Assembly: GCF_900105625.1 (NCBI RefSeq)
Contig: NZ_FNSD01000001.1
Coordinates: 4,588,001 to 4,652,000, forward strand
Reading direction: 5' to 3'
DNA: 64,000 nt
From: Terriglobus roseus
GTDB taxonomy: Bacteria; Acidobacteriota; Terriglobia; Terriglobales; Acidobacteriaceae
Shown here: positions 16,623-24,150 of the stretch, piece after piece
Layout of the letters: each line of letters opens with the position of its first letter
How positions within the stretch are numbered: the first letter of the stretch is position 1
Notes under the pieces: generated by a model
What the model saw: the letters and a program-made list of their open reading frames with translations, nothing else
Database searches by the model: none
Told to the model about the DNA's origin: nothing
Position numbers and translations under genes: made by a program

Positions 16623-18626
16623 ATGTTGCCGTCATACCGTCGTGATCTAAGAGTGCCCCTGCACCTCATTAAGTTGCTTACCGTTTTATTACTTTTCCCA
16701 TTTTCATTTGCCACAGCGCAACAACAAGCGGCACAGAGTGATGGATTCGTCGACTCCATTGGGATCAATATCCACCTGATCTTTACGGAAACGCCTTACT
16801 ACACGAACTTTCCACTTGTGAAAAGCTCTCTGCAGACATTGGGCATTCGTCACATCCGCGACGGCGTAATGGATACAGGCATGCAGGACTACTATGACCG
16901 GCACAAGGAACTGGCGGCCATCGGAATCAAGGGTTTATACGTCGTAACCCCGGATCAGTCTGCCGCACTTCTCCAGCAATGGCCAAGCCGCGTCGGTTCC
17001 GCGTTCGAGGCGTACGAAAATCCAAACGAATACGACTTCTCGGCAAACTGGCTCTCCACGCTGTGGGGCAGTATGCCCGTCCTCAGCGCGGCAGGCAAGG
17101 TCGCTGGCTACCCGGTAGTCGGTCCATCGATCGTGTTCCCGGCGGACTACTACCTACTCGGCAACATGAGCGGCTTTTTCAATTACGCCAACATCCATAA
17201 TTACTACGCAGGACGTAATCCCGGAACTGTCGGATGGGGCGATGGCGGCTATGGCAGCATTCCGTACAGCCTGAACATGGCGAAGGTTACGTCTGGAAAC
17301 CTGCCGGTTTACGTGACGGAAACGGGCTACAGCACCGGCTCATGGATGACGAACTACGTTTCGGAAGAGGTTAGCGCAGTCTATCTTCCGCGCCTTCTGA
17401 TGGAACACTTTAATGCTGGAATCCGCAGGTCGTACCTCTACGAATTGATCAGCCAAGGCGGTCAGGATTATGGATTGATCCGCGCGGACGGCAGCTTCAA
17501 ACCTTCCTTCTATGCGATCTCGAACCTGACCAAATTGTTGGCCGATCCGGGCGGCTCATTCACACCTGGAACCCTGACGTACACCCTGGCCGGTGCAAGC
17601 ACAAGTGTCCACCAGCTTTTGCTGCAGAAACGCGATGGCACCTACTATCTCGCCCTCTGGCAGGAAGTCCCGAATTATGAGCCGGATCTGCACTATGACA
17701 TTCCAGTTGCACCGATGAACGTCACTCTGAATACATCCTCTTCGTTCTCCGGTGTCACTTCATACCAGTGGGATCGTAGTGGGAATGTCACCGCCACAGA
17801 TCTGCCTCCGGGCCAATCCATCCCACTTACCGTCACCGATAATTTGCAGATCATCAAGCTGTCTTCGAGCGCGGCGTGCACCTATACACTCGGAACCTCT
17901 ACGCTGCCGATGTTGCCGATCAATATGCTCGCGATGGATCACTCCGGAGGAACGGGCTCCTCGCCCTATACCAGCACGGGATCCTGCACGACACAACCCA
18001 CATCCTCTGCCTCCTGGCTTACAGCGTCAGCTTCCAACGGCGTGCTTTCCTATACCGCGCAACCGAACACCGGTGATTTTCGTCAGGCCACAGTCACACT
18101 TGGGAACGCAAGCATCAGCGTCTACCAGGCTGCTTCCTCTGCTGTCTTTGTGAACTTTGATCTCAATGTCGCTGGTGGTTGGATTCAGATGGATGGCACC
18201 GGCATGTCGAATAAATGGTGGGCTATCTGGAGAAATGGAGAGGTCCACACGTTGTCAGCTTCAATACCGCAGCGTATCAACGGATCGGTCTACTTGTTTG
18301 ATTACTGGACATCCGGAGCGGGCGGGACCACTGCGGTGTCTGTGACGCCGCCTGCGAGGACGACAACCTACACGGCTCATCTTGAGACCGCAAACTACCT
18401 GAACGTGACGGCCGGTTCCGGTGGGACGGTCAGCGTCAATAACCCCGGGCCGCAGCTTGATGGCTTGTCATACTATCGGCCGTGGGATGCAGTGGGGGTT
18501 ACGGCTACGCCAGCGTCCGGTTGCCGCTTCCTTAGATGGGATGGCTCATCGTCACTTTCTTCATCCCTCAGCCTTAGCATCACCGCACCGACGAATCTGA
18601 ATGCCGTCTTTGCATGCGGCAACTGA
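16623..18626 (+). CDS. Secreted clan GH-A-like glycoside hydrolase with C-terminal BACON-like and InlB-like domains (paralogue 2)
   Basis: This 667-residue protein has a signal peptide (to about residue 33, FATAQQQ). The catalytic region is like the other two paralogues: DSIGINIHL at 44-52, YENPNEYD with Glu136 as probable acid/base, and VYVTETGYST with Glu233 as probable nucleophile. From about residue 415 the chain is extra. A BACON-like region of about 100 residues has ASWLTASASNG and ATVTLGNASISVYQAASS. Two further beta-rich units end in WDAVGVTATPASGCRFLRWD and LNAVFACGN, like the divergent InlB/bacterial repeats used for adhesion or carbohydrate contact. It therefore looks like a wall- or matrix-bound enzyme. 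The start is ATG at 16623, six bases after GAGGA. It lies directly after the initiating transferase gene. Confidence 0.75.
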   Translation: MLPSYRRDLRVPLHLIKLLTVLLLFPFSFATAQQQAAQSDGFVDSIGINIHLIFTETPYYTNFPLVKSSLQTLGIRHIRDGVMDTGMQDYYDRHKELAAIGIKGLYVVTPDQSAALLQQWPSRVGSAFEAYENPNEYDFSANWLSTLWGSMPVLSAAGKVAGYPVVGPSIVFPADYYLLGNMSGFFNYANIHNYYAGRNPGTVGWGDGGYGSIPYSLNMAKVTSGNLPVYVTETGYSTGSWMTNYVSEEVSAVYLPRLLMEHFNAGIRRSYLYELISQGGQDYGLIRADGSFKPSFYAISNLTKLLADPGGSFTPGTLTYTLAGASTSVHQLLLQKRDGTYYLALWQEVPNYEPDLHYDIPVAPMNVTLNTSSSFSGVTSYQWDRSGNVTATDLPPGQSIPLTVTDNLQIIKLSSSAACTYTLGTSTLPMLPINMLAMDHSGGTGSSPYTSTGSCTTQPTSSASWLTASASNGVLSYTAQPNTGDFRQATVTLGNASISVYQAASSAVFVNFDLNVAGGWIQMDGTGMSNKWWAIWRNGEVHTLSASIPQRINGSVYLFDYWTSGAGGTTAVSVTPPARTTTYTAHLETANYLNVTAGSGGTVSVNNPGPQLDGLSYYRPWDAVGVTATPASGCRFLRWDGSSSLSSSLSLSITAPTNLNAVFACGN

Positions 18627-18642
18627 GACCCAGAAGCCGACA

Positions 18643-18724
18643 TGTGACGGTCCGCTCACACGAGTGGACTGTCACAACTCTCTGTCAGTTCAACCATCCT
18701 GACACAACCGCGCTTGTGTCAGGA
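18643..18724. repeat. Two tandem strong hairpins without T tracts
   Basis: The first hairpin is 18643-18676: arms at 18643-18657 and 18662-18676 pair over 15 positions (two G-T wobbles) around a four-base loop. The second is 18697-18724: a perfect 11-bp stem (TCCTGACACAA/TTGTGTCAGGA) around the loop CCGCGC. Neither is followed by a T run. They begin 17 bases after the stop of the glycosidase gene, so they may form a mRNA 3' end or a protein binding site. Confidence 0.7.
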
Positions 18725-18941
18725 GCAGGTACAAGGGAACAACTAAGCAACATCGTTCCACGCTCACTGTCGATGCGTGGAAAGCAGTGCGAGAGTCATT
18801 ACGCTCTGGCAATATTCCTCCACAACTAGTTGGCGAGTGATCTTCGAGGGGGAGGCACTTAGCAGCCCAAGATAGGCATCTTGTTACTAAATCATCAGGA
18901 AACGAGGGTCGACATACTGAATATCGATGATTAAGCAAACG

Positions 18942-18977
18942 AAAAAAGCCAAGGAGTGAGATCTCCTAAGCTTTTCA
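18942..18977 (-). terminator. Intrinsic terminator of the initiator tRNA gene
   Basis: On the minus strand, AGC-TT-AGGAG pairs with CTCCT-TG-GCT (one wobble, one mismatch inside the stem), and a run of six T follows. It lies 17 bases past the tRNA 3' end. In the plus direction the same stem is followed by only four T, so it may weakly stop plus-strand transcripts too. Confidence 0.75.
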
Positions 18978-18993
18978 TTCAGCACAAGTTGTT

Positions 18994-19070
<77 letters not shown>

Positions 19071-19075
19071 TAACC

Positions 19076-19104
19076 AATATAGCGCTGTTAGCGGAGTGAG
19101 TCAA
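19076..19104 (-). promoter_or_regulatory. Sigma-70-type promoter of the initiator tRNA
   Basis: On the minus strand TTGACT (19099-19104) and TATATT (19076-19081) are separated by exactly 17 bases. The -10 box ends five bases before the first base of the mature tRNA, so transcription should begin at or very near the tRNA 5' end. Confidence 0.85.
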
Positions 19105-19251
19105 ACGGACGGATGACCGGCTTATCGGGTCTACCGCTGACCGAGTTATTTCGGCCGCAGTGCTAGCATCGATGCACGCAAATTCCCACGGCGTCCAGCG
19201 TGTGAATTGCCGTAAGCCAAGTCTTCCAAGGAAGTGAGACCTCTCCTCACC

Positions 19252-21222
19252 ATGCTCAAACCTGCCTACCTGATGGTGGCTGCTGCCATGTCTGCGTGTG
19301 TCACTGTGAATCTTTCCGCTCAGAAGATGCCGATCCAGATCACCGCGGACCTGACGGAGGGTGCTCGTCACCTTTATCACGCGGAGATTGACATACCGGT
19401 TAAGCCGGACAGCACCGCTGACTTCATCACGCCGCGCTGGATCCCCGGAACACATGCTCCAGGAGGGCCGCTGGCTGATCTGGTTGGCGTCGTGTTTACC
19501 GGCAACGGCCAGACCCTCAAGTGGCGCCGTGACGATGTGCAGTTGGCCGAGTTCCACGTGACTGTGCCCAAGGGCGTGACCAGTGTGCACGTGCATGTCG
19601 ACTCCATCGTGGCCGGCCGCGTTACGACAAAGATGTCCGTGCTGGAGTGGGAACGGCTGATGATGTATCCGGCGAACGTCCCAACGAAAGATATTGCGAT
19701 TCAGCCGTCGGTAACGGTCCCGGCAGGGTGGGGAACCGGCACGGCTCTGAAGCCCATCAGCACGGTACCCACGCCGGCTGTTACGGGCGTGGATGAAGGC
19801 GCGCATGCGCCCGCACCGGGCTCTGTGACGACGAAGTACAACGTCACGACAGCAGAGCAGCTCGAGGATTCGCCGGTGATCACCGGTCTCTACTTCCATG
19901 AATTCCCGCTGGCACCAGAAGTAACGCCGAAGCACTTTCTGGACGTTGTGTCGGACGATCCCGAAGATTCGAAGATGCGTCCGGAGACGCTTGCGGAGAT
20001 TGGCAACCTGGTTCGTGAGGCTGATGCCAACTATGCGTCGCACCACTACAGTGAGTACCACTTCCTGCTGACACTCTCAGACCGCGCAGGCGGCGAGGGC
20101 CTGGAGCATGGTCAGTCGTCAGATAACGGCGTTGGCGAGAAGGGCTTTGCCGACGACGCCCACCAGTTAGGCGAGGCCGACCTGCTGGCGCACGAGTTCA
20201 CGCACTCCTGGAACGGCAAGTATCGCCGGCCTGCTCGTCTCTACCAGCCGGACTTTGCCACCGCGCAGCAGGGTGACCTGATGTGGGTGTATGAGGGCAT
20301 GACGCAGTACTGGGGCAATGTGCTGGCGGCGCGTGCTGGCCTCAAGTCGCAAGAGCAGTACCGCGACATGCTGGCGATGAGTGCAGCGCAACTGGACTAC
20401 AAGTCGGGCCGCTCATGGCGCTCCACGGAAGACACCGGCATCGCGGGCAGTCTCATCCGAGGCGGGAATCAGAACTGGGTCAACTGGCGTCGCGGTCAGG
20501 ATTACTACCAGGAGGGCGAACTGGTCTGGCTCGACACCGATACGAAGATCCGTCAGTTGACGGACAACAAGAAGTCATTGAATGACTTTGTAAAAATCTT
20601 CCTGGGCAAGGGCGGCAACACCGGCCCGCTGGTCGTCGGTTACGAATTCCCGGAGCTGGTGAAGGATCTGAATGAAGTGGTGAAGTTCGACTGGGATACT
20701 TTCCTGCGCGAGCGCATCATGAACATCAATCCTCGCGCAGACCTGGATGGTATTGAGCATGGCGGCTACAAACTGGTCTATCTCGATCATCCCTCCAAGA
20801 GCGAGCGTACCCTGGCCAGCAGTCGCCGTGGCAGTGCCATCAATGTTTGGTATTCACTTGGCTTACGTGTTGCAGCGGATGGCACATTGGGTGACATTCG
20901 TTGGAACGGTGTTGCCGACAAGGCAAAGCTGGCGCCGGGAGAAAAGATCATCTCGGTCAACGGTATGGTCTTTTCCAGCGACAGCTTGAAGGCGGCACTG
21001 CTGAAGGCGAAGACCGACCCGGCACCGATCCACCTGCTGGTTCAGCAGGAAGACGCCATTATGCCGATCGATCTGGATTATCACGATGGCGAAAAGTATC
21101 CGGCTATGGTCCGCGTGGAAGGCACACCGGCCTATCTGGATGACATCACGAAGCCGCTGACTACACCGCAACATGCGCCCGCTGCAGCACCGACAACAAC
21201 AGCGGCGCCTGCTACGAATTAA
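19252..21222 (+). CDS. Secreted M61 family peptidase (glycyl aminopeptidase type) with PDZ domain
   Basis: This protein of about 656 residues has a signal peptide (roughly residues 1-24, ending NLSAQ). The N-terminal beta domain holds the family pattern FITPRWIPGTHAPGGPLADL. The catalytic zinc motif is LLAHEFTHSWNGKYRRP with HEFTH near residues 314-318. The glutamate ligand should lie in YEGMTQYWGNVLA about 40 residues on. A PDZ-like domain (about residues 520-610) includes GEKIISVNGMVF. M61 enzymes cleave N-terminal Gly or Ala in the periplasm. The ATG at 19252 is preferred; a GTG at 19234 is in frame but its AAGGA is only one base away. The C terminus ends in a Pro/Ala/Thr-rich tail. A strong terminator follows. 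Confidence 0.88.
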   Translation: MLKPAYLMVAAAMSACVTVNLSAQKMPIQITADLTEGARHLYHAEIDIPVKPDSTADFITPRWIPGTHAPGGPLADLVGVVFTGNGQTLKWRRDDVQLAEFHVTVPKGVTSVHVHVDSIVAGRVTTKMSVLEWERLMMYPANVPTKDIAIQPSVTVPAGWGTGTALKPISTVPTPAVTGVDEGAHAPAPGSVTTKYNVTTAEQLEDSPVITGLYFHEFPLAPEVTPKHFLDVVSDDPEDSKMRPETLAEIGNLVREADANYASHHYSEYHFLLTLSDRAGGEGLEHGQSSDNGVGEKGFADDAHQLGEADLLAHEFTHSWNGKYRRPARLYQPDFATAQQGDLMWVYEGMTQYWGNVLAARAGLKSQEQYRDMLAMSAAQLDYKSGRSWRSTEDTGIAGSLIRGGNQNWVNWRRGQDYYQEGELVWLDTDTKIRQLTDNKKSLNDFVKIFLGKGGNTGPLVVGYEFPELVKDLNEVVKFDWDTFLRERIMNINPRADLDGIEHGGYKLVYLDHPSKSERTLASSRRGSAINVWYSLGLRVAADGTLGDIRWNGVADKAKLAPGEKIISVNGMVFSSDSLKAALLKAKTDPAPIHLLVQQEDAIMPIDLDYHDGEKYPAMVRVEGTPAYLDDITKPLTTPQHAPAAAPTTTAAPATN

Positions 21223-21247
21223 CCCTTAGCGGTCAGGTAAGACATAG

Positions 21248-21282
21248 AGAGGCACGGCCGGCAGGCCGTGCCTCTTCGTTCT
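21248..21282 (+). terminator. Intrinsic terminator after the M61 gene
   Basis: A perfect 12-bp stem (AGAGGCACGGCC/GGCCGTGCCTCT) with loop GGCA is followed by a T-rich stretch (TCGTTCT), 25 bases past the stop codon. Confidence 0.8.
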
Positions 21283-21284
21283 GA

Positions 21285-21324
21285 AGAGATAGAAACCTCG
21301 TTTTTGTAGAGATAAAGCCTCGTT
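21285..21324 (+). repeat. Imperfect direct repeat upstream of imuA
   Basis: AGAGATAGAAACCTCGTT (21285-21302) and AGAGATAAAGCCTCGTT (21308-21324) repeat with a 23-base offset, about two helical turns. They lie between the terminator of the M61 gene and imuA, where a damage-response operator would be expected. They do not match the E. coli or Gram-positive LexA palindromes or the alphaproteobacterial GTTC-N7-GTTC box. Confidence 0.55.
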
Positions 21325-21406
21325 CGATCAGGGGCTGCACCACGAAAAGTGCAGGTTGCGCTTGAGCGGTTGATAGGCGAATATAAGGCGAAGAGAGGGC
21401 GACCCC

Positions 21407-22627
21407 ATGCTGCACGCCGCTACCCTTCGCCGACAGATCGAGGACGCACTGCAGGACCGCGTGCCGGGCGCACTTTCGCCCCGGCCTGCAGGTCTGCGGG
21501 AATATACGCCGACTGGTATCGACGCGCTGGATGTGTTGCTGCGTGGCGGTCTACCCACTGGAGCGTTAGCGGAGCTGGTAGGGCCGGAGTGTTCAGGGCG
21601 CACGACTGCGGCGTTGTCATTTTTGGCGCAGGTGACGGCAGAAGGGAACGTGTGCGCTTGGATAGACGTCTCCGACGCTCTTGATCCGCATACTGCCGCA
21701 GCCAATGGAGTAGACCTGGAAAGGCTGTTGTGGGTGCGTTGTGCCAGCGGTAAGACTGCCCCACCTGTGCTGCAGACGGAACCGGTTACGCCACAGGTCA
21801 TTGCATCGGCACAGCAGATAGAGGCCACAGCGGCTCGGCCTGCTCCACCTGCACCGGGAGGCGGCGGCAGCCCCCATCCACGCAGTGAAGGTCGAGGGAT
21901 GTCTGAGGCAATTCATAACCTGCTGAAGCAGCAACCTCGATCTGCCGCGATCAAAGACATGCGACGCAATCGCGGCATCGGCACGCCCGGGATGGGGAAT
22001 CGATCGTTGACGCATCGTGCTGACATCAAGCGTGAGGAGCAAGTGCCTACCGATCGCCAGCCTCCAAGACGTGGTGAACATCTACAGACAGTTTCCTCGC
22101 AGCAGTCTTCCTCGTTGCAGATGAGCGCAAGTCTCGCTGCTGCGATCAAAGAAAAGAAAGCGATGAAGCTCGCAGATGCAGCACAAGGTGGACCAGAGGC
22201 ACAGCGTATTACGACAACACAACGATGGTCTCCGCTGGACCGAGCCTTGAGCGCAGCTGACCTTTTACTGCAGGGCGGTGGATTCCGAGCCATCGTGCTC
22301 GACCTTGGCAGCACGCCAGCTGAAATGGCATGGCGAGTACCCATGGCTACATGGTTTCGATTCCGCGCTGCATGCGAGCGCTCGCGCGTCAGTGTACTGC
22401 TACTCACACAGCATCCCTGCGCACGCAGCAGTGCGGAGCTTGTGGTTCGAATGGAGGCAGGTGACTTCCAGCATATGGGTGCGGTGATGACCGGTATTGC
22501 TTATCGCGGAGAACTGGATCGTCAACGCCAGCATCGGCCTGAGAGCAATGTTGTCTCGATCCGCAAAGAAGCTAAACCTGATCGATATGCAGCATGGTCG
22601 GCGCGCGCGACTTGGGCGAGAGCTTGA
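21407..22627 (+). CDS. imuA: ImuA-like RecA-fold protein of the ImuA-ImuB-DnaE2 mutasome
   Basis: This 406-residue protein belongs to the RecA/SulA-like ImuA family. It begins with LRRQIEDALQDRVPGALSPR and YTPTGIDALDVLLRGGLPTG, the usual lead-in to the P-loop. The P-loop ELVGPECSGRTTAAL has Arg in place of the Walker A Lys. The Walker B-like strand FRAIVLDLGS and VSVLLLTQHPCARSS come much later. Between the two halves is an insertion of roughly 145 residues (about 125-270), rich in Pro, Gly, Gln, Ser and charged residues and probably disordered. ImuA proteins are normally near 220-280 residues. It lies first in a three-gene coupled cassette, so a role in damage-induced translesion synthesis is inferred from context. 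Confidence 0.8.
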   Translation: MLHAATLRRQIEDALQDRVPGALSPRPAGLREYTPTGIDALDVLLRGGLPTGALAELVGPECSGRTTAALSFLAQVTAEGNVCAWIDVSDALDPHTAAANGVDLERLLWVRCASGKTAPPVLQTEPVTPQVIASAQQIEATAARPAPPAPGGGGSPHPRSEGRGMSEAIHNLLKQQPRSAAIKDMRRNRGIGTPGMGNRSLTHRADIKREEQVPTDRQPPRRGEHLQTVSSQQSSSLQMSASLAAAIKEKKAMKLADAAQGGPEAQRITTTQRWSPLDRALSAADLLLQGGGFRAIVLDLGSTPAEMAWRVPMATWFRFRAACERSRVSVLLLTQHPCARSSAELVVRMEAGDFQHMGAVMTGIAYRGELDRQRQHRPESNVVSIRKEAKPDRYAAWSARATWARA

Positions 22628-24150
22628 TGGTATCTCCTGTTTACCTGGCGGTGCATGTGCCTGAGTTCTCGGCTCAGGCTCTTCTTCGGCTGCGGCCGGA
22701 ACTGCGTCGTAAACCCGTTGCAGTTGTGAAGGGAGTTCCTCCTCTCCAACAGGTTTGTAGCGCCAATCCTGAGGCCCGTGCCATGGGCGTAGAGAACGGC
22801 ATCACGCGAGCGCAGCTGGATGCGTTTGATGGTCTTAGCATCTTTCCCGCATCCAGTGCGGAGTATGCCTGCGCGCGCTCTGCGTTGCTGGAAACTGCGT
22901 CGGTGTTCACGCCACGAATCCAGGTGCAACCCGAGTCCGATGCAGCGTTCGCCATACTGCTGGACATGACAGGCACCACATGGATGTGGGGCGAGGCCGC
23001 ATCCATGGTCCAGCATGTTGCTCATGCCATACGAAGCATTCGCCTCTCAGCCCGGTTTGTTACCAGCAGTAATGCGCATACAGCATTGTGTCTTGCATCG
23101 GTGGCACGTCGGGGACCATTGGTTGTGCGTGCGGGAGAAGAAGCAAAAGCACTAGCGCAACTTCCCATGTCCTCGTTACCGCTCACGGCAGAGCAAGCCG
23201 AGGCGCTTTCTCTCTGGGGACTGGGCACGCTGGGGGATCTGGCATCATTGTCCGTCCATGCAGTCACGGCAAGGTTAGGCCAGGCAGGGAAGCGTCTGCA
23301 TGCCATTGCATCCGGATCAGAGCCGCATTTCTTCGTGCCGCAGGAAGCCGAGTTCTTATTGCAGGAGAGTATGGAATTCGATGAGCCGGTCGAATTGCTT
23401 GACTCGATCCTGTTCGTGCTCAGTCCTATGCTCCTCCAATTGATCGGGCGCGCCGCCAATCGATCGTATGCACTGGCAAGTGTCACGACGCAACTGAAGT
23501 TAGAGGGCGGAGGCGAACATACCCGGGTCCTCCAGCCTGCTCTGCCATCTTCTGAGCGAACTGCTTTACTCAAGCTACTGCATCTTGATCTGCAGGCTCA
23601 CCCGCCAGCTGCGGGTGTTATTGGCGTCTGTCTGTCAGCACAGCCGGGAGATAGAGGCCAGGTGCAGGCAGGCCTGTTTGCTCCGCAGCTTCCTGAGGCG
23701 ATGCCTCTAGAGGTGACACTGGCACGCATTGCAGCCATGGTGGGAGAAGAGCATGTTGGTCGTGCAAGACTACTGGACACCCATGCGGATACGACATTTG
23801 CCATGGAGAGATTTGTAGCGCCGAAGGTTTCGCATGCCTCAAAAGGCCGGTCGTGTGCATCTGCTGCAATGGCTCTGCGGCGTTGTAGACCCCCTCAAAC
23901 GCTTCAGGTCGTTACGCGCGACAGGCGTTATTCTCCACGGCCCTTGTCGTTCTACTTTGGCGGCAGGTACTACGTGGTGGTGCAGGCATATGGTCCGTGG
24001 CGACGGAGTGGCGACTGGTGGTCCGCGGAAGTGTGGTCCTGCGAAGAGTGGGACGTTTGCGCCCGTTGCGATGGTGCCGATGCATTGTTGTGTGTGCTGA
24101 AACATAACCGCCTCAGCAAAGAGTGGACCATGGATGCACTCTATGACTAA
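22627..24150 (+). CDS. imuB: ImuB-like Y-family DNA polymerase homologue (catalytically degenerate)
   Basis: This 507-residue Y-family homologue is of the ImuB type. The first palm strand, YLAVHVPEFSAQALL, lacks the catalytic Asp of active Y-family polymerases (normally DxDxFY). The second motif, ILLDMTGTTWMWG, lacks the Ser-x-Asp-Glu of active enzymes. This matches the established picture of ImuB as an inactive adaptor linking the clamp and DnaE2. FAPQLPEAMPLEVTLARIAA is the C-terminal ImuB region. The start is ATG at 22627, overlapping the imuA stop as TGATG; an in-frame ATG at 22594 inside imuA is less likely. It overlaps dnaE2 by 17 bp. Confidence 0.87.
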   Translation: MVSPVYLAVHVPEFSAQALLRLRPELRRKPVAVVKGVPPLQQVCSANPEARAMGVENGITRAQLDAFDGLSIFPASSAEYACARSALLETASVFTPRIQVQPESDAAFAILLDMTGTTWMWGEAASMVQHVAHAIRSIRLSARFVTSSNAHTALCLASVARRGPLVVRAGEEAKALAQLPMSSLPLTAEQAEALSLWGLGTLGDLASLSVHAVTARLGQAGKRLHAIASGSEPHFFVPQEAEFLLQESMEFDEPVELLDSILFVLSPMLLQLIGRAANRSYALASVTTQLKLEGGGEHTRVLQPALPSSERTALLKLLHLDLQAHPPAAGVIGVCLSAQPGDRGQVQAGLFAPQLPEAMPLEVTLARIAAMVGEEHVGRARLLDTHADTTFAMERFVAPKVSHASKGRSCASAAMALRRCRPPQTLQVVTRDRRYSPRPLSFYFGGRYYVVVQAYGPWRRSGDWWSAEVWSCEEWDVCARCDGADALLCVLKHNRLSKEWTMDALYD

